From contig NZ_BNBF01000041.1 of assembly GCF_014654935.1 (NCBI RefSeq), forward strand, positions 3,909 to 39,597: DNA of 35,689 bases, read 5' to 3'. Each line of letters opens with the position of its first letter. Position 1 is the stretch's first letter. Under the pieces are notes generated by a model. It was not told where the DNA came from and did not search any database. It saw nothing but the letters and a program-made list of their open reading frames with translations. The DNA comes from Streptomyces capoamus (GTDB taxonomy: Bacteria > Actinomycetota > Actinomycetes > Streptomycetales > Streptomycetaceae). The translations under genes and the position numbers were made by a program. Shown piece by piece: positions 7,035 to 15,415 of this stretch.

Positions 7035-7862
7035 TCACGCTGGTGTGGTGCAGAACTGGTGGGCACCGCGCAGTGTGGTGCGGAGTTTCCGCTGGGTGGC
7101 CTGGCTGTCGAGGCGTACGTCGAGGGTGCCGGGACGTGTGCTGTGGGCCCGCAGGCCCGTGGGCAGTCGGGAGGCGTCCAGGCCGTCACGCCTGGCGATG
7201 AGGATGCCGAGCTTGTGACGGCTCACAGCGTCGGGCCCGGCGAGATGGTGGACGCCGGCCGCGTCGCCGCAGGCCAGTTCCAGGAGGGCGGCGGCCAGGT
7301 CGACGACGTGCACCGGGCAGCGGATGTCGTCGGTGAACAGAACCCCCTCGCGGGTACCGGCGGCCAGTTCGTGCACAACACGCTCATGCACGGAATCCCC
7401 GTCGCCGATGATCAGCGACGTGCGGGCGACGACGGCCTGCGGATACACCAGCAGGACCCCGGTCTCCGCTGCCGCCTTCGCCGCCCCGCACGGGGTGACG
7501 GGGTCAGGCAGGCACGACTCGTCGTAATGGACTCGGGCGCCGGAGAACACCGCGTCGCTGGACACGTGAACCAGGCGGCTTCCATGCTTCGCCGCCGCCA
7601 TCGCCAGCCGGACGGGTCCCTGAGCCGTCACCGCCCAGTCGGCGTTACCGCTGGAGGCGTTGACGACAAGGTCCGCGCCGACCTCGGCCATGACAGCGTC
7701 CACGCGTCCGGGATGGCGCAGGTCAAGTTGATACCACGCGGCCTGGGCGGCGGTGCCGGGCCTGGTCGCGTAGGTCGCGGCCGTTGCGTGCCCGGCCATG
7801 GCCGCCTGCCGGATCAACTCGGCGCCCAGGAAGCCACTGCCGCCGATGACCAAGACCGTCAT
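7035..7862 (-). CDS. RmlD-like NAD(P)-dependent sugar-nucleotide reductase/epimerase
   Basis: The 275-residue protein from the ATG at 7862 opens with a Rossmann fold (MTVLVIGGSGFLGAELI, the GxxGxxG nucleotide site). It continues with VNASS, LVHVSSDAVFSG, and PVTPCGAAKAAAE, which matches the SDR active site but with Gly (PCGAAKA) where the catalytic Tyr of YGxxK normally stands. The family reduces dTDP-4-keto sugars or related substrates. The missing Tyr suggests weak or altered catalysis. An upstream in-frame ATG at 7937 would add 25 residues unlike the family N-terminus. It stands alone, with no sugar cluster around it. Confidence 0.75.
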   Translation of the reverse strand: MTVLVIGGSGFLGAELIRQAAMAGHATAATYATRPGTAAQAAWYQLDLRHPGRVDAVMAEVGADLVVNASSGNADWAVTAQGPVRLAMAAAKHGSRLVHVSSDAVFSGARVHYDESCLPDPVTPCGAAKAAAETGVLLVYPQAVVARTSLIIGDGDSVHERVVHELAAGTREGVLFTDDIRCPVHVVDLAAALLELACGDAAGVHHLAGPDAVSRHKLGILIARRDGLDASRLPTGLRAHSTRPGTLDVRLDSQATQRKLRTTLRGAHQFCTTPA

Positions 7863-8029
7863 GACATGACACGGTAGACCGTCCCGGCCGGCATCGGACA
7901 CGGCACCACAGAAGGGCAAGCCTGGAGATCGCATCACAGGAGGTCGCCACTGCTACCCAGGAAACCCTCACGGAGAAGGTGCAACGACCAGGGTGATCTC
8001 ATGAGACTCGAGGCCCTCATCATGGGCCA

Positions 8030-8344
8030 GTGATCACATGGATGCGCTGCTACTGGGACGAGGAAGACGTCTGGTTCTACTTCGAGGTTGACGTGAATGG
8101 CTGGGTGACCAGGCAAGTCGAACTCCAAGGACCTGAGCTGACACCGATCGCAGCCGCCTCTCTGGACGAATGGCAGCAGGCTGACGAAGCTGGCCGCCTC
8201 GATGAGTACGACACCAGGTTCGGGATCACGGCCGAGCTGCCCGTTTCGGAATGGGAAGGCCACGACCCCGAACAACTCACCTTCGAGGGGTTCGAGGAAA
8301 TCTGGCAAGCTGCCCGTCGGCAGATCGCATCCCAGCACAGCTGA
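8030..8344 (+). CDS. Small acidic hypothetical protein
   Basis: The 104-residue protein (100 if the ATG at 8042 is used) is rich in Trp, Asp and Glu: MRCYWDEEDVWFYFEVDVNG, WVTRQVELQGPELTPIA, VSEWEGHDPEQLTFEGF. It has no signal peptide or membrane helix. The acidic, aromatic-rich make-up resembles small immunity-type proteins, and it lies near an SMI1/KNR4 relic, but I do not recognise a family. Neither start has a good ribosome binding site. It is followed directly by a frameshifted gene in the same direction. Confidence 0.6.
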   Translation: MITWMRCYWDEEDVWFYFEVDVNGWVTRQVELQGPELTPIAAASLDEWQQADEAGRLDEYDTRFGITAELPVSEWEGHDPEQLTFEGFEEIWQAARRQIASQHS

Positions 8345-8905
8345 CCGCTGCGGCCCTGAGTTGCGGCGAGTGGTACTCGCCCTACGACGACCGTGCGGGA
8401 GCCGACCCGTGGCGGCCGGTGCTGGCCGGCTGGTCACCGGGGCGGCTGAGCCTGGCCGGGCCCACACCGGACCTGTTCCCGCTGCCCGAGGGCGAAGGGG
8501 GGCTCAGCGAGGCGGAGTCCGCGGCGGCGCGGGACGGCCGGCGGCGCATTGCGGCCCTGGCCGACGTCGGCTGGTACGACGGCACGAAACTGGCCTGCGT
8601 GGCCGGCATCGACGCGCCCGAGGCCGTATTGCGCTTGCAAGCGGTGCCGCCGGAGCCGGGCTGCTCGCCGAGCTGCTGGACGACCCGTACGGCGTCGACA
8701 CGGACGACAGCCTGCGCATCGTCGGGGTGACGACGGTAGCGGGCGGTTGCGTCGTCACCCAGCCCTGGGGGTACGGGCCGCAGGTGACGGGCGTACAGGC
8801 CCTGCTCTCCGCCAGCACCGTCTGCTACGGCATGTACGTCAACCCCAAGAGCGGCAACCAGGGCAGCCTCGCGCGCGCAGGTCCCGGATCAGCCCCTACC
8901 GCATG
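8345..8905 (+). pseudogene. Frameshifted conserved hypothetical gene
   Basis: Two frames carry one continuous protein. The first reads CGEWYSPYDDRAGADPWRPV through RRIAALADVGWYDGTKLACV. After about 8640 the coding signal moves to another frame: LLAELLDDPYGVDTDDSLRI, GGCVVTQPWGYGPQVTG, YGMYVNPKSGNQGSLAR. A one- or two-base indel near 8625-8665 explains this. The natural C-terminus is also lost after GNQGSLAR. No clear start codon is visible. I recall similar proteins in streptomycetes but know no function. Confidence 0.6.
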
Positions 8906-9043
8906 ACCGTCATCACCAAAGCTGTCCTCACCCTGGAGAGGCAACGCTGAAAACGCTCATTGGACCTCCCGCTGACCCTGTCCTCTTTTCGTTCATTCAC
9001 CGACAGAGTCAGGTGGTCCCCCTCAGAATGACGCTGTCCGTGC

Positions 9044-10435
9044 TCAAGCGATGGGCGCGGGCCTGTGCGTTCCTGTGGTGCCTTGGCTGAGTGCTTGTCG
9101 TGCTGCTGCGAGGCGGCGGATTGCGTGGGTCAGTTGGTTGGGCGGCAGGGTGTAAGGGAGTCGGATGTTGCGTTCGAAGGCCCCTCCGATTCCGAAGCGC
9201 GGTCCGGCAGCGATGATCACTCCGTGATCGGGCGCTATGGTCGCCAGCCGTGAGGTGAAGGGTGCGGGAAAGGTGGCCCATAGCGTCATGCCGCCGGTCG
9301 GCTGCGGGGCGTGGAGGTCGGGAAGGTAGTCGTTGAGTGCTCGTCGCAGCGCGTTCCGTTGTGTTTTCAGTTCCTGGAGGGCGGGGGGTCGCCGGGTCTG
9401 GTGCTTGTTGAGGAGGACGGCTGCCGCGAGTTGTTCAACGACTGGAGTTCCCAGATCCATGGCGGGGCGGGCTTGGGCGATTCGTTCCAGAAGGGAGGGC
9501 GCTGCTCGGATCCAGCCGATACGCAGGCCGCCCCAAATGCTTTTCGAGACGGAGCCGATGCTGACAGCGGCAGGCATGTGCAGCGCGAAAGGTTCGGGGC
9601 TCGGTTCGTCCAGTGCGAGATCGGTCATCGTTTCGTCGATCACCGTAGGGCACGTGAGCTTGAGGTTGTGGCGAACGTCGGTCGGCATGCACAGGCCGGT
9701 CGGATTGTGGAAGTCGGGTATGAGGTAGGCCATGGCCGCAGAGGCGCCTGCTGCGTGGAGTTGCTCCACGTCCCAGCCGGAGGATGTCACCGCGACGGGC
9801 ACCAGCCGGGCGCGTGCTTCTGCAAGTGTCTTGATGGCGTGTGGGTAGGTCGGGTGGTCGATCAGGACTTTGTCGCGGGGCGATACGAGGGTCCGTGTCA
9901 GGAGGGACAGTGCGTGTTGAGCGCCGTTGGTGATCATGATCTGGCCTGGTGAGGTGGGCAGCCCTCGACGCCCGTGCCAGTCGGCGACCGCTTGGCGCAG
10001 TTCCGCGACGCCGTGACGGTCGTATCCGTGGCGCTCGAAATGCCGCGGCAGTTGTTGCAGGGCGGCAGCGAAGGCTGCGTGCAGGATTTCAACGGGAGCC
10101 GGCGGCGCAGCGAAGGACAGATCGATCGTCCCAGCGTTCGTGTGGGCCGTGGGCTGGGGTGGCGCCTCATCGGGCAGCCGCACGGTCGCCCTGGCTCTGT
10201 CCCGTGTGGTGAGGTAACCGTGCTCGGCCAGGGTGCGGTAAGCCGCACCGATGGTGGTTCTGCTCGTTCCGAGGGCAGCGGCCAGATCCCGCTCGCTCGG
10301 CAGGACCGAGCCGAGGGTGAGACGCCCGTCCAGGACCAGCAGACGGAGCCGGTCGGAAAGACGTCGATGCGCAGGCCCGGGACCTTCCTGCCAGGTTCCC
10401 AGCATGCCTGCGACGGTGTGCGAACCGAGTTTCAC
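9044..10435 (-). CDS. MocR-type regulator (GntR HTH plus class I aminotransferase fold)
   Basis: The 463-residue protein has an N-terminal GntR winged helix (about 20-90: VLPSERDLAAALGTSRTTIG, then AYRTLAEHGYL) and a C-terminal fold-type I PLP domain. Visible features include NGAQHALSLL, YLIPDFHNPTG and the PLP lysine region VSKSIWGGLRIGWIR near residue 290. MocR proteins sense pyridoxal phosphate or an amine/amino-acid adduct. It is divergent from a YczE membrane protein, the same pairing as the known YczR/YczE systems. The GTG start at 10435 has no ribosome binding site and may be leaderless. A GGGACCAGA repeat begins right beside it, suggesting autoregulation. Confidence 0.9.
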   Translation of the reverse strand: MKLGSHTVAGMLGTWQEGPGPAHRRLSDRLRLLVLDGRLTLGSVLPSERDLAAALGTSRTTIGAAYRTLAEHGYLTTRDRARATVRLPDEAPPQPTAHTNAGTIDLSFAAPPAPVEILHAAFAAALQQLPRHFERHGYDRHGVAELRQAVADWHGRRGLPTSPGQIMITNGAQHALSLLTRTLVSPRDKVLIDHPTYPHAIKTLAEARARLVPVAVTSSGWDVEQLHAAGASAAMAYLIPDFHNPTGLCMPTDVRHNLKLTCPTVIDETMTDLALDEPSPEPFALHMPAAVSIGSVSKSIWGGLRIGWIRAAPSLLERIAQARPAMDLGTPVVEQLAAAVLLNKHQTRRPPALQELKTQRNALRRALNDYLPDLHAPQPTGGMTLWATFPAPFTSRLATIAPDHGVIIAAGPRFGIGGAFERNIRLPYTLPPNQLTHAIRRLAAARQALSQGTTGTHRPAPIA

Positions 10436-10477
10436 GGGACCAGAATATGCAATCTGGCTATGGAATCAGGGACCAGA
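10436..10477. promoter_or_regulatory. Direct repeat operator candidate for the MocR regulator
   Basis: GGGACCAGA occurs at 10436-10444 and again, in the same orientation, at 10469-10477, 33 bp apart (three helical turns). MocR proteins such as GabR are known to bind direct repeats containing ACCA on one DNA face. The pair fills the 61-bp gap between the divergent regulator and yczE-like gene. The first copy abuts the regulator's GTG; the second ends 19 bp before the yczE-like ATG. Confidence 0.6.
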
Positions 10478-10496
10478 TGAGGTGAAGGTGCATCCC

Positions 10497-11219
10497 ATGG
10501 CACCTACCGCTTCCACCACGCGTGGGGACTCCCCGGCTCCTCGCGAAGTCCTGTTGATCCCGCGTATGGACGCACTCGCTCAGATCCGGACTGGCCGCAA
10601 AGCGCGTCGCGTTCCCCAACTGCTTGTCGGGCTGGCCGGATACGGCGCTGCCGTGATGATGCTTGTCCAATCCGGGCTGGGAGCAGCGAGTTGGAATGTG
10701 CTCACGGAGGGCACCGCACGGTCCCTGGGCATCTCGTTCGGCTGGGCGACGAACCTGATCTCACTTCTGGTGCTCTTGGCGTGGATTCCCCTGCGGGAAC
10801 CACCCGGGCTCGGCACGCTCCTCAACGTCGCCGTCGTCGGCTTCGCCGCAGATGCCACCGCGACGGTGCTGCCCCACCCGCACGGCATTCTGGCCCGGAT
10901 CGGCTACCTGATCCTCGGCCTCGTGGCACTGGCCTTCTTCGACGCGCTATATCTTGGTGCGCTGTTCGGGTCGGGCCCGCGGGACGGCATCATGACCGGA
11001 CTCCTCCGGCTCACCCGTCGCCCTGTCGCCGTTGTGCGCACCGGCGTCGAGGTCGTCGTCGCCAGTGCCGGATGGCTTCTAGGCGGCACCATCGGAGCCG
11101 GGACGGTGCTGATCGCCCTGTGCATGGGCCCTCTCGTCGGCTACTTCCTGCCGCTCGTGGCCGTACACGCCCCCGCCGCTTCTGAGGACCATGGACGGTC
11201 GTCGTCGGCGGCGATGTGA
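10497..11219 (+). CDS. YczE/YyaS/YitT-family integral membrane protein
   Basis: The 240-residue protein is read from the ATG at 10497, which has GAAGGTG upstream. After a polar 40-residue N-terminus there are about five hydrophobic helices. Family-like segments include LGAASWNVLTEGTARSLGIS, FDALYLGALFGSGPRDGIM and GAGTVLIALCMGPLVGYFLP. YczE-type proteins are of unproven function and are often controlled by a divergent MocR regulator, as here. The substrate is unknown; a link to vitamin B6 or amine transport would be inference from the regulator. A start at the ATG at 10566 would remove the polar N-terminus. Confidence 0.85.
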   Translation: MAPTASTTRGDSPAPREVLLIPRMDALAQIRTGRKARRVPQLLVGLAGYGAAVMMLVQSGLGAASWNVLTEGTARSLGISFGWATNLISLLVLLAWIPLREPPGLGTLLNVAVVGFAADATATVLPHPHGILARIGYLILGLVALAFFDALYLGALFGSGPRDGIMTGLLRLTRRPVAVVRTGVEVVVASAGWLLGGTIGAGTVLIALCMGPLVGYFLPLVAVHAPAASEDHGRSSSAAM

Positions 11220-11439
11220 GGCTCTCGGAGACCTCGTAGACATGCAACGGACAGGACCTAGTGCGGGATATGATCATGAGGACGCTCTGGTATCCAATTG
11301 GCGCGCCTACCGGAAGCTGCGGCGGCTGCAGCCCGCCGTTCCCATGCCCCGCGCGCGGCAGGTTCCGCTCGGCCAGCCGATCCCGCGTCGGCCTTGGCCT
11401 ACGTCGCCTTGGTCCCTCTGATCCGGGCCGCCGTCGTAC

Positions 11440-11454
11440 TGACTCACGTAGTCA
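11440..11454. promoter_or_regulatory. Imperfect palindrome upstream of the SH3 protein gene
   Basis: TGACTCACGTAGTCA has TGACT/AGTCA arms and lies about 50 bp before the SH3 gene start, near TCTTAAC, which could be part of a -10 box. The interval 11220-11439 holds no gene I can support. Confidence 0.25.
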
Positions 11455-11502
11455 CGTCGGCGTCTTAACCTGGCCCCACACCACCCGAAGGAGAAGCAAA
11501 CA

Positions 11503-11862
11503 GTGAAGCTGAAGGGCAAGAAGATCAGCCGCACCACCCGGCTGTTCGCAGCGGGAGCCACCACGGCCCTGCTGATGGTGCCAGCGCTCGCGGTGTCGGC
11601 CGAGGCCAGCACGGCTGCCGTCGGTGCGTCGGCCTGCGGGAAGACGTATCCCAAGGGCTACTGGTGGACTTACCCGACGAAGAACATCAACCTGCGCAGC
11701 GGCCCGGGGACGAAGTACAGCTCGTACGGCCTGATCCTCAAGGACGACGGTGTCGAGGTGAAGTGCAAGGCGAAGACGGCCGGCTGGATGCGGGTCTACG
11801 TCCTGAACGGCCAGCTGAAGGGCCGCACGGGCTGGGTGGCCAGCAAGTACATCGCCCCCTAG
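11503..11862 (+). CDS. Secreted bacterial SH3-domain protein
   Basis: The 119-residue protein starts at a GTG with GAAGGAG ten bases upstream. Residues 1-35 are a Sec signal peptide (MKLKGKKISRTTRLFAAGAT, hydrophobic core, cleavage after an A-x-A-like site). Residues about 58-119 are an SH3 type 3 fold: NINLRSGPGTKYSSYGLI, GWMRVY, GRTGWVASKYI. Such domains bind cell-wall or extracellular ligands. Two Cys (45 and 85) could form a disulphide. It is monocistronic and followed by a clear terminator. Confidence 0.85.
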   Translation: MKLKGKKISRTTRLFAAGATTALLMVPALAVSAEASTAAVGASACGKTYPKGYWWTYPTKNINLRSGPGTKYSSYGLILKDDGVEVKCKAKTAGWMRVYVLNGQLKGRTGWVASKYIAP

Positions 11863-11916
11863 GGGCGGCAGACGGCTACTGATGTGGCCTGCCAGGGGAC
11901 ACCGTCCCGGTCGAGG

Positions 11917-11949
11917 GCGTCCGCAGTCGCGTTCGAGGGCTGCGGACGC
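11917..11949 (+). terminator. Terminator of the SH3 gene
   Basis: GCGTCCGCAG and CTGCGGACGC form a perfect ten-base stem around a 13-base loop, followed by CTTTGTG. It lies 55 bp beyond the stop codon of the secreted SH3 protein. Confidence 0.7.
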
Positions 11950-12052
11950 CTTTGTGAGCGGCGAACAGCACGTACTTCATGCGGCCCTGCCGCCCAAGTT
12001 CACTGGTCACGCGTCGATCGTGCCAGGCAGCGGGCAGGGCCATTGCGGGACA

Positions 12053-12075
12053 GCTCTTAGAGGTCATCTCAATTG
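12053..12075 (+). repeat. IS5-type inverted-repeat end (left copy)
   Basis: TTAGAGGTCATCTCA followed by ATTGG matches, in opposite orientation, the TTAAGAGGTCATCTCATTTGG end at 13883-13903 beside the broken IS5-type transposase. No transposase follows this copy; next come short plus-strand fragments such as ALVTLDRSEWAVVDNIRR that end at a TAG near 12178. The interval 11950-12485 otherwise has no intact gene. Confidence 0.55.
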
Positions 12076-12272
12076 GTCCGGCCGCGCGGTGGAATGCGGG
12101 TGGCGTTACGCCGCCGATAAGGCCCTCGTCACGCTCGACCGCTCCGAGTGGGCCGTCGTCGACAACATCCGCCGGTAGCTCGGAACCGACGCCCCCCCGC
12201 GGCCCCGGACGATCTCCGACGCCAATCCGCACACCCACAGCCACGCCATCGACCTGTCGCTGAGGACTGGCG

Positions 12273-12301
12273 GGGTGAGATCGACGGACTTGATCTCACC
12301 C
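12273..12301 (+). terminator. Strong hairpin with pyrimidine-rich tail
   Basis: GGGTGAGATC and GATCTCACCC are perfect ten-base arms around a nine-base loop, followed by TCTTCTCCC. It would stop plus-strand transcription before the acetyltransferase gene. The gene it once served is now only a fragment. Confidence 0.6.
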
Positions 12302-12485
12302 TCTTCTCCCTGCGTAGCAAGCGCGACCAGGCCTGCCGATTCCAGCGGCGTGACCAGGTTTCGCTTGGGCTTCCTGTCGTTCTACATCAGAAGTCCCAGA
12401 TCACAGGGGGTGAGAGGAGTACGGACGCCAGCAGTGTGGGCTGCGTGATCACTTGGGACAATCGCTGCCAACCGGGAGGTCCAGA

Positions 12486-12995
12486 ATGCTTTTGCGCAAT
12501 GTGGTGCTCGAGGATGTCGACGCTTACATCCGGATGCGATGCGATCCCGACATGATGAAAGATCTCGGGGGCCCACTGCCGCGAGAAGGCATGGATGAGA
12601 AGGTGCAGCGCGATGTCCGCCGGGCTGCCGAGGACACCGCCTGGACCAAAATGATCATCCCCGAAGCGGCTGACCCATCGGTCGTCGCCGGAACTGTCTC
12701 CCTGTGGTCTCACGAAGCCGACGACCGGCACATATCCGAAATCGGCTGGATGGTCCTGCCCGCCTTCCAAGGCGAGGGCTACGGCAAGCGAGCCGTGCGG
12801 GCACTGCTTGAGATGGCCAGGGAGGACGGCCGCTGGGGACTCGTCCACGCCTTCCCCGCAACCAGCAACCTGCCTTCCAATGGCATCTGCCGCGCTGTCG
12901 GCTTCGCGTTCGTCGGAGAACAGAGTCTGGAATTCGCCGGTCGCGTTCTGAACACCAATCACTGGGTCATCGACCCACGCACCCAGTTGCCCTGA
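12486..12995 (+). CDS. GNAT-family N-acetyltransferase
   Basis: The 169-residue protein is read from an ATG with GGGAGGT eight bases upstream. It begins MLLRNVVLEDVDAYIRMRCD, typical of RimJ/RimL-like GNATs. The acetyl-CoA loop is at about 98-108 (FQGEGYGKRAVRALL), and NLPSNGICRAVGF matches the conserved motif B region. Members acetylate amino groups on proteins, antibiotics or small molecules; the substrate here is unknown. The gene lies between two inverted IS5-type ends (12053 and 13903) and was probably acquired. Confidence 0.85.
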   Translation: MLLRNVVLEDVDAYIRMRCDPDMMKDLGGPLPREGMDEKVQRDVRRAAEDTAWTKMIIPEAADPSVVAGTVSLWSHEADDRHISEIGWMVLPAFQGEGYGKRAVRALLEMAREDGRWGLVHAFPATSNLPSNGICRAVGFAFVGEQSLEFAGRVLNTNHWVIDPRTQLP

Positions 12996-13012
12996 CCATC
13001 AACGAGCCGTTA

Positions 13013-13903
13013 TTACAGAGAAGTTCCACGACATCCGGTCTCGCTGCCCGGGAAGCCGCCGAGTCTGTGGTAGCAGATGAGGGTGCAGGCGATGCTGGTG
13101 AAGGCGAGGAAGTGGTCGGCTTTGCGTTCGTAGCGTCGGTGGAGGCATCGGCAGTCGGCGAGCCAGGCCATGGTGCGTTCGATGGTCCAGCGGTGGCGGC
13201 CCAGCCGCTGCAAGGACTCGACGCCCTTGCGGGCGATGCGGTGGGTGATGCCGCGCTGGCGTAACCATTCCCCTAGGTGGGAGGAGTCGTAGCCCTTGTC
13301 GGCGTGGAGCTTTCCGGGCTTGCGCCGCCGCGGCCCGCGGCGGGAACGGATCGGCGGTGTGCCCTTGACCAGTGGGATCAGTGCCTGGCTGTCGTGCAGG
13401 TTGGCCGCCGAGATCCCGACAGAGAGGGGCAGACCGGTGCGCTCGGTGATCAGATGGATCTTCGAGCCGTACTTGCCCCGGTCGACAGGATTCGGGCCTG
13501 TCAGGTCCCCCCCTTTCATGGCCCGCATGTTCACCGAGTCGATCGCGCAGCGGGACCAGTCCAGCTCGCCCCGGGCCCCGAGCTCGTCGAGCACCAGGCT
13601 GTAGAGCTTGGCCCACACCCTGCCCTTCGTCCACTCGGAGAAACGCCGGTGGGCCGCTCGCTCCCGACGGCCCGAACGACGCGGACGGCAATTGCTGGCA
13701 CGTGCAGCCCGACGCGGCCACGAACACGATCGCGGCCAGCACTTCCCGGTCACCATGCCGACGCCGGCCATCACCCGGGGGCCGCGACGGCGCCTCCGGC
13801 ACCACCCGCTGAACAGCTCTCACAACTCGTACGGCACCAGCCGCTCAACGATCCCCGCCACGACCGACAGATTACCGACCCGCCAAATGAGATGACCTCT
13901 TAA
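13013..13903 (-). mobile_element. Degenerate IS5-type insertion sequence with broken transposase
   Basis: The element begins (minus strand) with TTAAGAGGTCATCTCATTT. The transposase reads VAGIVERLVPYEL, then TGA where a Trp codon is expected. One base is missing soon after. Coding resumes as REVLAAIVFVAASGCTCQQL, and one extra base near 13655 moves it to a third frame: RRFSEWTKGRVWAKLYSLVL, DWSRCAIDSVNMRAMKGGDL, KYGSKIHLITERTGLPLSVG, HADKGYDSSHL, RRYERKADHFLAF. The DDE core (D of AIDSVN, D of ADKGYD) is readable but split. The other end lacks a matching inverted repeat, so the copy is truncated and inactive. Confidence 0.8.
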
Positions 13904-14112
13904 GCGGCCGCGGGGGAGGGGGGTGCGTTTCCGCTCGCCCGGTGCTGTGCATCGGCGTGCTGCCGCATCGCCCTCGTACTGGACGTACTGGGGTGATGTG
14001 GCAGTGCGGCGAGGTGCTGTGCCGTCCTCGGGTTGCGGACGTCTTCCTGAGGAGGAGGATGGGACTGTGGGAGGGGAATTTCCGGAATAAGGTCCCACCC
14101 TGGGGTGTGGCG

Positions 14113-15021
14113 ATGGCTCACGACGACCAATTCACGGCGACCGGACCGTCCTTCACGGGTGCAGGCTTCCCGCGCGCCGGGTTCTCCACGAAGTCGACGG
14201 ACACCGTCCACGGCGTCAACGTCGTCGGAACGTCCTGCGGGGTGTACGGGGAGAGCCTGGGACCGGGCCAGGAGTCGGACAGACAGCCCGAGGTCGATCG
14301 GACCGGGGTCTTCGGTGACGGCGACCGCTACGGCGTGCACGGCATAGGCCGGACCTTCGCCGGGGTCCTCGGATTCGTCCGCCGTCCCGAGAACTCGGGC
14401 GGAGTCTTCGGCATCGCGCTGCGCGGCGCGCCCGGCGTCGTCGGCCAGAGCCGCATCGACTTCCTACCAGACCTGCCGCAGGGCGACTTCACGCTGCACG
14501 GCGGGGAAGGCACCGGAGTCCTGGGTGAGAGCGGACGCGGCACCGGGGTGTCGGGCGAGAGCGGGTCCGGAATCGGGGTGTCGGGCAGCAGCAACAGCTC
14601 GTACGGCGGGCTGTTTTCCTCGGGCGGCGGAGCGCAGGTCCGGCTCGACCCCTCCGAGCTGATCAGCAGCCCTGCGACGGTTGGCCGCCCCGGCGACCTG
14701 CTCGCCGTCAAGCGCGGCAGCCTCGCCAGCCTGTGGTTCTGCATCCTGGCCGAGGCCGGGGACCGGCCGGCGGTGTGGGGCAAGGTGCACCTGGGTCAGG
14801 CGTCCATCCCCAACCCGACGCTCGACCAGGGCGCCCAGGGCCAGGACGTCAAGAACGCCCAAGGTCTGCTCCTGGCCCACGGCAACAGCCCCGGACCCGT
14901 CGACGGCATCTTCGGACCGCAGACCGTCGCCGCCACCCGGGCCTTCCAGCAGGCCGCGGCCATCGTGGTCGACGGGCAGATCGGCCCGCAGACGTGGGGC
15001 GCGCTGCTGAACCACTTCTGA
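14113..15021 (+). CDS. Glycine-rich repeat protein with C-terminal peptidoglycan-binding domain
   Basis: The 302-residue protein is read from the ATG at 14113 (GGGG seven bases upstream); the frame is open further upstream. The first two thirds carry repeated G-V-x-G-E/S units (CGVYGES, TGVFGDG, YGVHGIG, GTGVLGESGRG, TGVSGES, IGVSGSS), which suggest a beta-helix or fibre-like fold. The last 60 residues are a PG_binding_1 domain (DQGAQGQDVKNAQGLL, VDGIFGPQTVAATRAFQQ, VDGQIGPQTWGALL). No signal peptide is seen, so export would need another route. It may be a cell-wall-associated or phage-tail-derived protein. It is flanked by outward-facing IS5-type ends. Confidence 0.8.
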   Translation: MAHDDQFTATGPSFTGAGFPRAGFSTKSTDTVHGVNVVGTSCGVYGESLGPGQESDRQPEVDRTGVFGDGDRYGVHGIGRTFAGVLGFVRRPENSGGVFGIALRGAPGVVGQSRIDFLPDLPQGDFTLHGGEGTGVLGESGRGTGVSGESGSGIGVSGSSNSSYGGLFSSGGGAQVRLDPSELISSPATVGRPGDLLAVKRGSLASLWFCILAEAGDRPAVWGKVHLGQASIPNPTLDQGAQGQDVKNAQGLLLAHGNSPGPVDGIFGPQTVAATRAFQQAAAIVVDGQIGPQTWGALLNHF

Positions 15022-15067
15022 CCGGGGCGGCGGACCGTACCGGACCGCACTCATAGCCAGATCGGGA

Positions 15068-15090
15068 GCTAAGAGGTCATTTTCTCCCGT
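15068..15090 (+). repeat. IS5-type end-like sequence
   Basis: CTAAGAGGTCATTTTCTC shares TAAGAGGTCAT with the ends at 12053 and 13903 and lies exactly where the following HTH gene loses its N-terminus. It is probably the scar of an insertion and deletion. Confidence 0.4.
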
Positions 15091-15091
15091 T

Positions 15092-15367
15092 GTTTCATCC
15101 CGTGATGCGCTGGTAGCCCTCGGCAACGCCCACGCCCGCAAGGAGACCGCCGAGACGGAAATCCGACAATTCCTCGCCTATGCCCGCGAGTTCCCCGGCG
15201 ACCGCCCCTACAAGCTCGAACCGCTTGCCGAGTTCAGCGGCATGTCCGTCTCCGGTATCCGCACCGCCTACAAGGACGCCGAGATCGACACCGTCGCCCA
15301 CCAGGTCGGACGGAAGCCCGACAGCCGCCGCACCCGGCCCCCGGCCGTCGGCACCACATGGTCATGA
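15092..15367 (+). pseudogene. N-terminally truncated helix-turn-helix protein
   Basis: About 90 codons are open to a TGA at 15365: RDALVALGNAHARKETAETE, FLAYAREFPGDRPYKLEPLA, EFSGMSVSGIRTAYKDAEID. The last part has the spacing of a DNA-recognition helix. No start codon is present; the frame runs into the IS-like end at 15068. It resembles the C-terminal half of small plasmid- or element-borne regulators. Confidence 0.5.
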
Positions 15368-15415
15368 GCCGCGCGAACGCGCCCACCCCCCTGCGGCCGC
15401 TTCCGGCGACGAGGA

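Noticed and set aside
11191..11421. 76-codon plus-strand frame after the yczE-like gene
   Set aside because: It begins inside the yczE-like gene without a ribosome binding site and is Arg/Pro-rich.
11983..12041. GGCCCTGCC / GGCAGGGCC inverted repeat
   Set aside because: The 41-base loop and GC-rich background make it likely a chance or IS-edge feature; no function is supported.
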